38,269 nucleotides of DNA. It comes from JBCDBL01 sp039183635 (lineage in GTDB: Bacteria; Pseudomonadota; Alphaproteobacteria; Caulobacterales; Parvularculaceae). Below, piece by piece: positions 31,295 to 38,269 of the stretch; within the stretch, counting starts at the first letter, position 1; every line of letters begins with the position of its first letter. The notes under the pieces were generated by a model, which was given only the letters and a program-made list of their open reading frames with translations, did no database searches and had not been told where the DNA came from. Position numbers and translations under genes: made by a program. The DNA lies in NCBI GenBank assembly GCA_039183635.1, contig JBCDBL010000020.1, positions 1 to 38,269 on the forward strand. Direction: 5' to 3'.

Positions 31295-31939
31295 ATGAGA
31301 AAAACAAAAACCGCCGTTCTCATCTCCGGAAATGGCAGCAATTTACAAGCCCTGCTCGACGCCGCCGCGGCGCCTGACTACCCCGCTGAGATTGTCCTCG
31401 TCCTCTCCAACAAACCGGAGGCCTATGGTCTCACGCGGGCTGAAGAAGTTGGCGTAAAAACTTGTGTTGTTGACCATAAATCATTTGACAATCGGGAAAA
31501 GTTCGAAGAATCGCTTCACGTGAAACTTTTGGAGGCCGGTGTGGAGCTGATCTGCCTCGCTGGCTTCATGCGGCTCTTCACAGCCGGTTTCGTGGAGACC
31601 TGGCGCGACAAGATCCTCAACATCCACCCCTCTTTGCTGCCCTCCTTCAAGGGCCTCAATGTGCACCAGCGCATGGTGGACACCGGCGTGAAAATCGCCG
31701 GCTGCACAGTCCATGTGGTGCGCCCGGAAATGGATGACGGCCCCATTATCGGCCAGGCGGCGGTTCCGGTCTTGTCCGACGACACCGCAGACACCCTCGC
31801 CGCCCGCATTTTGAAGGCGGAACACAAACTCTATCCCGCCTGTCTAAAGCTCATCGCCAGTGGCGCGGCGCGTATTGACGGGGATCGCGTGGTGACGCCG
31901 GAGGGAGATGCGGCGGCGATGTTGGTGACAGCTTCTTAG
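31295..31939 (+). CDS. purN: Phosphoribosylglycinamide formyltransferase
   Basis: GAR transformylase, the third step of purine synthesis, using 10-formyltetrahydrofolate. The 214 residues contain VLISGNGSNLQALLDA (8-23, phosphate binding), LAGFMRLFTAGFV, the catalytic segment ILNIHPSLLPSFKGLNVHQ with Asn-His, and DDGPIIGQAAVPV with the catalytic Asp. Length and motifs are normal. It starts four bases after purM and faces ndk across a repeat-rich gap. Confidence 0.98.
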   Translation: MRKTKTAVLISGNGSNLQALLDAAAAPDYPAEIVLVLSNKPEAYGLTRAEEVGVKTCVVDHKSFDNREKFEESLHVKLLEAGVELICLAGFMRLFTAGFVETWRDKILNIHPSLLPSFKGLNVHQRMVDTGVKIAGCTVHVVRPEMDDGPIIGQAAVPVLSDDTADTLAARILKAEHKLYPACLKLIASGAARIDGDRVVTPEGDAAAMLVTAS

Positions 31940-32065
31940 GCCCCCGCTCATCTCGGCATAGGCTTGGATGAGACTGGTTTTATTGATTTAAGAACAAATG
32001 CTATTTGCACAAAATAAAAGGGCCATGCCGTTCTAAAACCTGTGAACAATTAGGCCTTCTTTCCA

Positions 32066-32229
32066 GTCATCCCGGACGCCAGTTTGTCCGAAATCTTTGA
32101 TTTCGTTGACAAACTGAGCGATCCGGGATCTGTCTCAATAAGTCCGGATCGTGGATCGCTCAGTTTGCGCCCCAAATCCTGGCGGATTTGGAGCAGTTCG
32201 AGCATGCCTCGGACGGCGTCCGGGATGAC
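32066..32229. repeat. MITE-like palindromic element with 15-bp terminal inverted repeats
   Basis: GTCATCCCGGACGCC (32066-32080) and its exact reverse complement (32215-32229) bound 164 bases. Inside are a nested hairpin (32080-32115: CAGTTTGTC with GACAAACTG, then CGAAATC with GATTTCG), a second inverted pair GAGCGATCC/GGATCGCTC, and CAAATCC-TGGC-GGATTTG. The ATCCCGGAC/GATCCGGGATC core resembles intergenic repeats that I recall from other alphaproteobacteria. No transposase is present. Confidence 0.88.
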
Positions 32230-32270
32230 GGAATAGTTTCAATTGTCCACAGGCCTTAAACAAACAGTTG

Positions 32271-32319
32271 GCCCCCTCCGTCGGCTGCGCCGACACCTCC
32301 CCCGCAAGCGGGGGAGGAA
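32271..32319. repeat. Single R module of the two-hairpin repeat family
   Basis: It starts GCCCCCTCC, then has the hairpin GTCGGCTGCGCCGAC (32280-32294) and a perfect 10-bp stem CCTCCCCCGC-AA-GCGGGGGAGG (32296-32317). It is nearly identical to the R module at 34905-34954. No L partner is present here. It lies 25 bases from the ndk stop. Confidence 0.92.
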
Positions 32320-32344
32320 TATGCAAGCTCAGAGCTGAAGCGCC

Positions 32345-32767
32345 CTAGCCTACGATTTCGTCTTTGTTGAAGAAGAATTCGATCTCAATCTTTGCGTTTT
32401 CCAGGCTGTCGGAGCCGTGGGCGGAGTTGGCTTCGATGCTTTCGGCGAATTCTTTGCGAATGGTGCCGTCCGCCGCTTCGGCCGGGTTCGTTGCGCCCAT
32501 GATCTCACGGTTGCGAGCGACCGCGTTTTCGCCCTCGAGCACCTGAACGACCACAGGGCCGGATGTCATAAACGCCACCAGGTCATTGAAAAACGGACGT
32601 TCTTTGTGAACGGCGTAAAAGCCTTCGGCCTGATCTTTGGTCATCTGGATGCGCTTTTGTGCAACGACGCGCAAACCGCCCTCTTCCAGCTTTGAAAGCA
32701 CCTTGCCGGTGATGTTGCGGCGGGTGGCGTCGGGTTTGATGATGGAAAACGTTTGTTCCAGGGCCAT
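32345..32767 (-). CDS. ndk: Nucleoside diphosphate kinase
   Basis: Transfers gamma-phosphate from ATP to other nucleoside diphosphates through a phospho-histidine. The 140 residues begin MALEQTFSIIKPDATRRN and contain the active-site motif NSAHGSDSLENA with His117. Length is exactly that of bacterial Ndk. ATG 32767 has AAGGAAGGA upstream; the 27 residues before it in frame are not Ndk-like. It is divergent from the ABC-F gene and ends at repeat DNA. Confidence 0.98.
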   Translation of the reverse strand: MALEQTFSIIKPDATRRNITGKVLSKLEEGGLRVVAQKRIQMTKDQAEGFYAVHKERPFFNDLVAFMTSGPVVVQVLEGENAVARNREIMGATNPAEAADGTIRKEFAESIEANSAHGSDSLENAKIEIEFFFNKDEIVG

Positions 32768-32886
32768 GACGGGCAGTCCTTCCTTGTCACTGCAATGCAA
32801 AAATGTGAATTTGCGCGGCTTATAGCGGCGCTTTTGGCGTCCGTCCACTGCGTCACTTATGTCTTTAAGCCTTTCATCCTCGCCCC

Positions 32887-34764
32887 ATGCTGCACATTAA
32901 CGATCTCACCTATCGCATTGATGGCCGCCTCCTCCTCGACCAGGCGACCGCAGCAATTTCCGAAGGCTGGAAAGTGGGCCTTGTGGGGCGCAACGGCTCG
33001 GGCAAAACGACGCTTTTGCGCATTGTGCGCGGGGAACTTGGGGCGGAGGATGGTTCGGTCTCTTTACGCAAAGGCCGCCGGTTCGGCTGGGTGGCCCAAG
33101 AAGCCCCCGCCACCGACGAGAGCCTCATCACAACAGTCTTAAAGGCGGACGAAGAACGCACCGCCCTCCTCACCGAAGCGGAAACCGCCACGGACCCGCA
33201 CCGAATTGCAGAGATCCAGACCCGCCTTGCGGACATCGGCGCCCATGCGGCGGAGGCGCGGGCGGCAGAAATTCTTGCGGGCCTCGGCTTTTCCCACGCC
33301 GACCAGCAGCGCCCGTGCAAAGATTTTTCCGGCGGCTGGCGTATGCGGGTGGCCTTGGCGGCGGTGTTGTTCTCCGCGCCGGACCTCCTCCTCCTCGATG
33401 AGCCGACCAACTATCTCGACCTGGAAGGCACGGTGTGGCTGGAGAATTACTTGCGCACCTATCCGCACACGGTGCTGATCGTCTCCCATGACCGGGATCT
33501 CCTCAATAAGGCTGTAGGGCGCATTCTCCATCTCGATCGCGGTAAGCTTTATATGTACACCGGCGGCTATGATGAGTTTGAGCGCCAGCGCGCGGCGAAG
33601 ATGGAGCAGAACCTCGCCCTGAAAGCCAAGCAAGAGAGCCAGCGCAAACATATGGAGGCCTTTGTGGAGCGCTTCCGCTACAAAGCCTCCAAAGCGCGCC
33701 AGGCCCAAAGCCGCCTGAAAATGCTGGAGAAGATGCAGCCCATCGCCACCATTACGGAAGAGCAGACCCTGCCCTTCCACTTCCCAAGCCCAAAACAAAT
33801 GGCGCCGCCGATCATTCGCCTGGTGGAGGCGGACCTTGGCTACGCCGAGGGTGAAGCGGTTTTGAACAAGCTGACGCTGCGCGTCGACCATGACGACCGC
33901 ATCGCCCTTCTTGGCCCCAATGGCGAGGGGAAATCGACGCTGGCGAAGGCGCTCTGCGGTAAGCTCGCCCCCCTCACGGGCAATCTTTACAAGCACAAAA
34001 AGCTCGAGATCGGCTATTTCGCCCAACATCAGCTCGATGAGCTAAACCCGAAGGCGAGCCCCTACACCCACGTCCGCGCCTTGATGCCGGATGCGACAGA
34101 GGCCCAGGTGCGCGCCAAAACAGCCGCCTTCGGCTTCGGCCCGGCCAAAGCGGACACGGCGGCGGGAAAGCTTTCCGGCGGGGAGAAAGCGCGACTTCTC
34201 TTCAACATCGCCGCCCACGGAGGAAAACACCTCCTCATCCTCGACGAACCCACCAACCATCTCGACATTGACAGCCGGGAGGCGCTGGCCCGCGCCCTCA
34301 ACGAATATGAAGGCGCCGTGATCCTCATCAGCCATGACCCGCATCTGGTGGAGGCGTGTGCGGACCGCTTATGGCTCGTCAAAGACGGCGACGCCGGCCC
34401 TTATGAAGGCGACCTTAACGATTACCGCAGCCTCATTGTCTCGGCGAACAAAACCAAACCCGCCGAAGGCGCGAAGGCACGCCCGACCGACACCAAACAA
34501 ACCGCCCGCCGCACCGCCGCCGCGCGGCGCGAAGAGCTGGAGCCCCTCAAGAAAAAGATCGCCGCCGCCGAAACACGCATGGAAAAGCTGCAGGAACTTA
34601 TCGAGAAAATCGACGGCGCCCTTGCCGATGCGGGTCTGTTCGAACGCGACCTCGCGCTGGCCACAGACCTGTCGCAAAAACGCGCCGAGGCGTTGAAGGC
34701 GATCGAAAAGGCGGAAGAGGCCTGGCTCGCCGCCAGTGAGGCGTATGAGGCGGCGCGGGCGTAA
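32887..34764 (+). CDS. ABC-F family ATPase, YheS-like
   Basis: A soluble ATPase with two fused ABC domains and no membrane part; ABC-F proteins act on the ribosome, and the YheS group is associated with translation of difficult nascent chains. The first cassette has GRNGSGKT (34-41), FSGGWRMRVALA and LLLLDEPTNYLDL. The interdomain linker includes a basic helix, RYKASKARQAQSRLKMLEK. The second cassette has GPNGEGKS (about 343-350), LSGGEKARL and LLILDEPTNHLDI. A C-terminal coiled coil (about 535-625) follows a basic linker. The FSGGWRMR and GYFAQHQLDEL segments favour YheS over Uup or EttA. It is divergent from ndk by 119 bases. Confidence 0.93.
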   Translation: MLHINDLTYRIDGRLLLDQATAAISEGWKVGLVGRNGSGKTTLLRIVRGELGAEDGSVSLRKGRRFGWVAQEAPATDESLITTVLKADEERTALLTEAETATDPHRIAEIQTRLADIGAHAAEARAAEILAGLGFSHADQQRPCKDFSGGWRMRVALAAVLFSAPDLLLLDEPTNYLDLEGTVWLENYLRTYPHTVLIVSHDRDLLNKAVGRILHLDRGKLYMYTGGYDEFERQRAAKMEQNLALKAKQESQRKHMEAFVERFRYKASKARQAQSRLKMLEKMQPIATITEEQTLPFHFPSPKQMAPPIIRLVEADLGYAEGEAVLNKLTLRVDHDDRIALLGPNGEGKSTLAKALCGKLAPLTGNLYKHKKLEIGYFAQHQLDELNPKASPYTHVRALMPDATEAQVRAKTAAFGFGPAKADTAAGKLSGGEKARLLFNIAAHGGKHLLILDEPTNHLDIDSREALARALNEYEGAVILISHDPHLVEACADRLWLVKDGDAGPYEGDLNDYRSLIVSANKTKPAEGAKARPTDTKQTARRTAAARREELEPLKKKIAAAETRMEKLQELIEKIDGALADAGLFERDLALATDLSQKRAEALKAIEKAEEAWLAASEAYEAARA

Positions 34765-34809
34765 CGCCTGTATATGTATAGACCTTTTAAGCTTCAGAGT
34801 TTGAGGTTC

Positions 34810-34954
34810 TTCCTTCCCCCGCGTGCGGGGGAAGTGGCCCGAAGGGTCGAAGGGGGCAACTGACCAACACCCTAAAAACCCAGAGGCTGAACTAAACACC
34901 GCAAGCCCCCTCCGTCGGCTTCGCCGACACCTCCCCCGCAAAGCGGGGGAGGAA
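34810..34954. repeat. Composite two-hairpin repeat, copy 2 (L-spacer-R)
   Basis: L module 34810-34857 has the stem CTTCCCCCGC-GT-GCGGGGGAAG (34813-34834). The spacer is 47 bases. R module 34905-34954 has GTCGGCTTCGCCGAC and a CCTCCCCCGC/GCGGGGGAGG stem. This is the reverse orientation of copy 1 at 13004-13149 with the same architecture, while the spacer sequences appear unrelated. It lies between the convergent ABC-F and mscS genes. Confidence 0.92.
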
Positions 34955-35004
34955 ACCGCGCGGCTACAATGGTCGGAAACAACAGGCTTCTGCAGACAAT
35001 GCGA

Positions 35005-35832
35005 TTAGCCTTCTTTTTCCAATATTACTTTTCTGTGTGGGAATGGTATTTCAATGTCAGCGGCGTCAAGAGCAAGCTTCACCTGCTCCGGCACCGAATA
35101 GCGCACATCGAAATAATGCTCGCCTTGGCAAAAGGGGCGGACAAGGAAATCGACAGAGCTGTCGTTCAGGGTTTCCACCTCCACGAACGGCTTAGGGTCC
35201 GACAATATGTGGGGATGCGCGTCTAAAACGCCCATGATCGCCGCGCGAGCCTCTTTCAAATTGGCGCCATAGGCGACGCCAAAATGCATATCCACACCGC
35301 GCACCGCATGGTGGGAGTGATTGACCAGCTTTTGTCCCCACAGCATGGAATTAGGGACGATAATATGCTGATTATCGAACGTCCCAATTTCCGTTGTGAA
35401 CAGATTGATGTCGGCCACTTGCCCGAACACATCTGCGCCATCGATAAAGTCTCCGACTTTGTAAGGGCGGAACAACAACACCATGACGCCGGCGGCCAAG
35501 TTCGACAATGTGCCCTGCAGCGCCAGACCGACAGCCAGACCTGCTGCGCCGATAATGGCCACGATAGACGTAGTCTCAACGCCAAACCGCTCCAAAACCA
35601 TAAGGAATGTGAAGGCGAGGATGGCGTACCGTGCAAGCGAAGCCAAAAATTTGAACAAAGTATCATCAAGGCGGTCATTCGCAGCGCCGACCTTTACAAC
35701 TGTGCGATAGATCGCGCCAGCCACCCAAAATCCTATGATAAGTATAATAATGACAGCGATGATATTCAGGCCGTACTGAACGCCTAACTCTGCAAAACGC
35801 TGTAGGTTCTCCGGTGTTGCGAACTGTTCCAT
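35005..35832 (-). CDS. mscS: Small-conductance mechanosensitive channel, MscS family
   Basis: Inner-membrane channel that opens under membrane tension and releases solutes in hypo-osmotic shock. The 275 residues are the compact MscS form: TM1 about 20-42, TM2 about 63-83, pore helix TM3 about 88-122 with GAAGLAVGLALQGTLSNLAA (95-114), followed by the beta domain (RPYKVGDFI onward) and the C-terminal alpha/beta domain. ATG 35832 is chosen over ATG 35838 because AAAGGG is then six bases upstream. It is divergent from the chorismate mutase gene; an inverted repeat TATGTTT/AAACATA (35873-35891) lies in its upstream region. Confidence 0.95.
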   Translation of the reverse strand: MEQFATPENLQRFAELGVQYGLNIIAVIIILIIGFWVAGAIYRTVVKVGAANDRLDDTLFKFLASLARYAILAFTFLMVLERFGVETTSIVAIIGAAGLAVGLALQGTLSNLAAGVMVLLFRPYKVGDFIDGADVFGQVADINLFTTEIGTFDNQHIIVPNSMLWGQKLVNHSHHAVRGVDMHFGVAYGANLKEARAAIMGVLDAHPHILSDPKPFVEVETLNDSSVDFLVRPFCQGEHYFDVRYSVPEQVKLALDAADIEIPFPHRKVILEKEG

Positions 35833-36050
35833 AAGCATCCCTTTGTTTTATTTGACAAGACATCTTTCGAGATATGTTTATGTAAAACATACCCCTGCTT
35901 CGCCTTTGCTTTTACACAACTTAAAAAGACGTGCCTGGGAAATAAGGCGCTTATATGTCTGCCTTAAGACAGAGGCGTCCCCACACCAGAACGGGTGCTT
36001 GCGCTTTGCTGAAGATTAGGTATGCACATTCCCAAAAGGAGAGATATGCG

Positions 36051-36350
36051 ATGACCAAAGCGGCGCAAGAGTGCGCGAATATGGATGAGGTGCGGGTTGA
36101 GATCGACCGGCTGGACAAAGCAATCGTGGAGCTGATCGCAGAGCGCTGGACCTATGTGGACAGGGCCTGGCAATTAAAATCAAGTCCGTCGGAGGCGACG
36201 GTGCCCTGGCGCATTCAACAGGTGATCGACAAGGTGCGCGATCACGCCGAAGCGCACGACCTGCCCCCGGCCCTCGCCGAGGCGTTGTGGCGGCAGATCA
36301 TCGGCTGGGGCATTCAGTATGAAGAAGAAAAGCTTTCGGATAAAAGCTAA
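36051..36350 (+). CDS. Small monofunctional chorismate mutase (AroQ class)
   Basis: Converts chorismate to prephenate for Phe/Tyr synthesis. The 99-residue all-helical protein carries the AroQ pattern: EVRVEIDRLDKAIVELIAER (13-32), a basic residue region RAWQLK (38-43), and a final helix LAEALWRQIIGWGIQYEE (75-92). It is the free-standing type, without prephenate dehydratase or dehydrogenase fusion. ATG 36051 has AGGAG nine bases upstream; the preceding in-frame residues are not family-like. A nearby palindrome TCTGCCTTAAGACAGA (35958-35973) may be regulatory. Isochorismate-pyruvate lyase is a sequence-close alternative function. Confidence 0.88.
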   Translation: MTKAAQECANMDEVRVEIDRLDKAIVELIAERWTYVDRAWQLKSSPSEATVPWRIQQVIDKVRDHAEAHDLPPALAEALWRQIIGWGIQYEEEKLSDKS

Positions 36351-36390
36351 GCGTTGATCTATATATTTGGAAAGCCACTATGAGGTCTCT

Positions 36391-36416
36391 TTCCTCCCCC
36401 GCATAGCAGGGGAAGA
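36391..36416. repeat. Degenerate single hairpin of the CCCCCGC repeat family
   Basis: TTCCTCCCCCGC-ATA-GCAGGGGAAG has an imperfect stem with both CCTCC and GGGAAG flanks, as if it were a decayed hybrid of the R and L modules seen at 34810-34954. It lies between the convergent chorismate mutase and small membrane protein genes. Confidence 0.65.
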
Positions 36417-36440
36417 AAAAGGCGCCCGCGCATAATTTGG

Positions 36441-36776
36441 TCAAGCCACCTTACGGCTCGACGTGCTGCTGCGCTTACGCTCTGAGGCAGGGCGGCGCAC
36501 AGGACGCATCTCAATGGCGTCTTTCACGGTGGGTTTAGCTTGAAACGTTAAATCCCCTGGCGCGGCGCCGTTCATGGACACGTACATACGCTCCGCCCGA
36601 TCCAGGAGCTTTTGCGCCTCCCCCCTTGCTGCGCGCGCATCGCGCAGAGCGCGCACCGCGCTTCCCGCCATCCCGGCGGCAATCACAAACAGCGCGCCTG
36701 TCACGACGCTGACCCCGAGATAAATCGGCAATGCAAAAGGCGCGAGCGCGTCAACCCATATCCCAAGCTGTTCCAT
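36441..36776 (-). CDS. Hypothetical single-helix membrane protein
   Basis: I do not recognise this 111-residue protein. It has one hydrophobic helix at about 12-38 (LAPFALPIYLGVSVVTGALF onward), then a charged helix rich in Arg/Ala (41-66), a short middle region, and a very basic tail ending SERKRSSTSSRKVA. This suggests a membrane-anchored protein with a cytoplasmic basic tail. Codon use is like that of its neighbours, and the start ATG 36776 has GGGGA six bases upstream. It lies upstream of nothing on its strand and faces the chorismate mutase gene. Confidence 0.6.
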   Translation of the reverse strand: MEQLGIWVDALAPFALPIYLGVSVVTGALFVIAAGMAGSAVRALRDARAARGEAQKLLDRAERMYVSMNGAAPGDLTFQAKPTVKDAIEMRPVRRPASERKRSSTSSRKVA

Positions 36777-36920
36777 GGAATCCCCAGTTCATAGTTTTTT
36801 GGCGCTGCTTCGATAAGCATAACGCATTCAGCGCAACGCGCCAGAAGATTTCGCAACTGCGGAAAGGTCTGGAAGCAAGTCTTTTGCAAAAGCACCATGA
36901 AAAGGCGGGAAGGACACAAA

Positions 36921-36948
36921 AAAACGCCCTCTCGACGGAGGGCGTTTT
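36921..36948 (-). terminator. Intrinsic terminator of the rplM-rpsI operon
   Basis: AAAACGCCCTC (36921-36931) pairs perfectly with GAGGGCGTTTT (36938-36948) around a 6-base loop. On the minus strand the stem is followed by TTTTT. It lies 36 bases after the rpsI stop. Confidence 0.92.
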
Positions 36949-36983
36949 GAGAGGTCCCAAAGGACCTGGGGGAGAAGCGTGTT

Positions 36984-37484
36984 TTAACGTTTGGAGAACT
37001 GGAAGCTCCGGCGGGCTTTGGCCTTGCCGTATTTTTTCCGCTCCACCGCACGGCTGTCCCGGGTGAGGAAGCCGTCGGGTTTCAGCACTTTGCGAAGCTC
37101 GGGCTCGTAATGCGTCAACGCCTTGGCGATGCCGTGGCGCACAGCGCCCGCCTGGCCGGACGGGCCGGAGCCCTTGACCGTGCACACAACATCATACTGG
37201 TCTTTCCGATCGGCGGCGATCAAAGGCTGCTTGATGATCATCTGCAGCACAGGGCGGCCAAAATAGTCCGCATGGTCCTTGCCATTGACGGTGATCTTGC
37301 CGGCGCCCGGCTTGATCCAGACCCGTGCGACAGCGGTCTTGCGCTTGCCTGTCGCGTAAGAGCGTCCGTGCTCGTCAATTTTAGGCTCCCGCACGATTTC
37401 TTCGTCGGGCGCGGCGGTGACAGCGACGCCGGCGTCCGCCGCAACGTCTTTCAAGTCTTCCAGCGTGCGCGTTGTTTCGCTCAT
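36984..37484 (-). CDS. rpsI: 30S ribosomal protein S9
   Basis: Small-subunit protein whose C-terminal tail reaches the P-site tRNA. The 166 residues have an acidic N-terminal extension (1-38), common in alphaproteobacteria, then the S9 core from about 41: SYATGKRKTAVARVWIKPG (42-60), the GHYEPELR-like region THYEPELRKVLKPDGFLTRD, and the basic end KARRSFQFSKR. It starts three bases after rplM in the universally conserved L13-S9 operon and is followed by an intrinsic terminator. Confidence 0.99.
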   Translation of the reverse strand: MSETTRTLEDLKDVAADAGVAVTAAPDEEIVREPKIDEHGRSYATGKRKTAVARVWIKPGAGKITVNGKDHADYFGRPVLQMIIKQPLIAADRKDQYDVVCTVKGSGPSGQAGAVRHGIAKALTHYEPELRKVLKPDGFLTRDSRAVERKKYGKAKARRSFQFSKR

Positions 37485-37487
37485 GGG

Positions 37488-37955
37488 TTACGCGCTCCTT
37501 GCGTTTTTGGGGTTCATCGCGGCGACGTCGAGGGGTTCAGGGTTCTGGGCCTCGTGGGGATGCTCCGGCCCCGCGTAAATTTTCAGGTTGGACAATTGCT
37601 GCCGGGCCAACGGGCTTTCCTTCGGCAACATGCGCTGCACCGCCTTGTGCAGCACCCGCTCCGGGAACCGGCCGTCGAGGAGCTTTTCCATCGTCCGCTC
37701 CTTGATCCCGCCCGGGTGGCCGGTGTGCCAGTAGAATTTTTTGTCTGTACGCTTATTACCGGTGTAAACAACTTTTTCAGCATTGACGACGATGACGTTA
37801 TCGCCACAGTCAATGTGGGGCGTGTACATCGGCTTGTGCTTGCCGCGCAGGCGCGTGGCGATAACCGTTGCAAGACGCCCGACAACGAGCCCCTCCGCAT
37901 CGATCACAACCCACTTCTTATCCACCTCCGACGGCTTCGCGGAATAGGTTTTCAT
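37488..37955 (-). CDS. rplM: 50S ribosomal protein L13
   Basis: Early-assembly large-subunit protein. The 155 residues begin MKTYSAKPSEVDKKWVVIDA and contain GRLATVIATRLRGKHKPMYTPH, GDNVIVVNAEKV, YWHTGHPGG and MLPKESPLARQQLSNLKIY, all L13 signatures. The ATG at 37955 has GGA nearby. It is the first gene of the rplM-rpsI operon, with a good promoter about 70-95 bases upstream. Confidence 0.99.
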   Translation of the reverse strand: MKTYSAKPSEVDKKWVVIDAEGLVVGRLATVIATRLRGKHKPMYTPHIDCGDNVIVVNAEKVVYTGNKRTDKKFYWHTGHPGGIKERTMEKLLDGRFPERVLHKAVQRMLPKESPLARQQLSNLKIYAGPEHPHEAQNPEPLDVAAMNPKNARSA

Positions 37956-38269
37956 GGTCTTCCAAGTCCCTCATGAACCTTTTGGCGCGCAACTCAAACG
38001 TTCACCTTGCGCGAAAGCTGGCTAATTAGCGAGCTAAACCGACCATGTCAATGTCGTCATGTTTAAATTTTCCCAATAAAAACAACGCCCAAAAATAAAG
38101 GTAACATTATACCTCAAAATCCCCCCCCCTTTGACGGGTCAGCCTGTCGACTGTCGGCCCGCCGGCAGGGGCGCGATAAAAAAGGCTGCCTGGAAATACC
38201 ATAGATCGACGCCGACAGCGGGCCTTTCGGCTTATAGCGAACAAGGCCGTAAATCCCGGCGCGGTCGGG
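37956..38269. other. Upstream region of rplM to the window edge
   Basis: Apart from the rplM promoter I find no supported gene here. A run of nine C's is at 38121-38129. Minus-strand frames are open from the edge to 38034 and to 38114, and one plus-strand frame is open from about 38146 to the edge. None gives a recognisable protein, so a gene ending or starting just outside the window cannot be excluded. Confidence 0.5.
38023..38051 (-). promoter_or_regulatory. Promoter of the rplM-rpsI operon
   Basis: On the minus strand a perfect -35 TTGACA (38046-38051) and a -10-like TAATTA (38023-38028) are separated by 17 bases. The -10 lies in the palindrome GCTAATTAGC. A start near 38016 would give a leader of about 60 bases before the rplM ATG. 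Confidence 0.62.

Larger units (their letters stand above)
31940..32344. other. Repeat-rich convergent gap purN/ndk
   Basis: These 405 bases between convergent purN and ndk contain no credible gene. The first ~125 bases are AT-rich and unremarkable. They are followed by a palindromic element (32066-32229) and one R-type hairpin module (32271-32319), both listed separately. Confidence 0.8.

Noticed and set aside
13004..34954. Repeated hairpins as a CRISPR array
   Set aside because: Copies are kilobases apart, lack regular spacers, and no cas genes are present.
37956..38269. A tRNA or ribosomal-protein leader motif upstream of rplM
   Set aside because: No cloverleaf or T-loop pattern, and no recognisable L13-binding leader fold; only a promoter is supported.

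Overview
The window is a stretch of chromosome from an alphaproteobacterium, moderately GC-rich with strong third-position G/C preference. The evidence is gene content and order: hfq-hflX, a dusB/ntrYX/trkAH block, fused ispDF, 5-aminolevulinate synthase (Shemin-pathway hemA), a Ros/MucR regulator, the MarR-like LdtR, a DUF6898 protein, HdaA with ppk/ppx, and rplM-rpsI. The exact order is unknown; it resembles Parvularculales/Hyphomonadaceae-type genomes, but that is only an impression. I found no prophage, plasmid, CRISPR or integrated island. Almost every gene belongs to core metabolism or regulation.

Layout. 1-11166 (minus strand): dusB, a small Fis-like DNA-binding gene, ntrY, ntrX, trkA, trkH, a class IV (D-amino acid type) aminotransferase, hfq, hflX and the start of an inositol-monophosphatase-family gene. 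11301-12970 (plus): ispDF-cinA. 13188-16464 (minus): glyA-nrdR-nusB-thiL. 16465-17643: an AT-rich leader, mucR, and a convergent DUF6898 gene sharing a terminator with it. 17774-20885: hemA and ldtR (minus) and divergent hemB (plus). 21030-25083: flavin reductase (minus), SLC13-type transporter (plus), ppx (minus). 25420-30110 (minus): a DUF2066 secreted protein, hdaA, ppk. 30277-31939 (plus): purM-purN. 32345-36776: ndk, a YheS-like ABC-F ATPase, mscS, a small chorismate mutase and a one-helix membrane protein. 36984-37955 (minus): rplM-rpsI.

How they work together. The first block joins nitrogen/redox two-component signalling (NtrYX) with potassium uptake (TrkH plus its RCK subunit TrkA) and post-transcriptional control (Hfq). 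glyA-nrdR-nusB-thiL is one-carbon, nucleotide and cofactor housekeeping. hemA and hemB encode the first two steps of tetrapyrrole synthesis and flank a MarR-type regulator. ppk/ppx handle polyphosphate beside hdaA, a replication-initiation control factor.

Most notable signals: (1) the ntrBC slot behind dusB holds only an 87-residue protein resembling the DNA-binding tail of NtrC; (2) MucR has lost both zinc-binding histidines, and its AT-rich leader holds a terminator-like hairpin, a 10-bp inverted repeat and a possible small RNA; (3) a two-hairpin repeat family occupies four convergent intergenic gaps; (4) mobile-looking palindromic repeats lie at the hemA stop codon and between purN and ndk; (5) the third TrkH pore loop lacks its filter glycine. 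No clearly new multi-gene system is visible.
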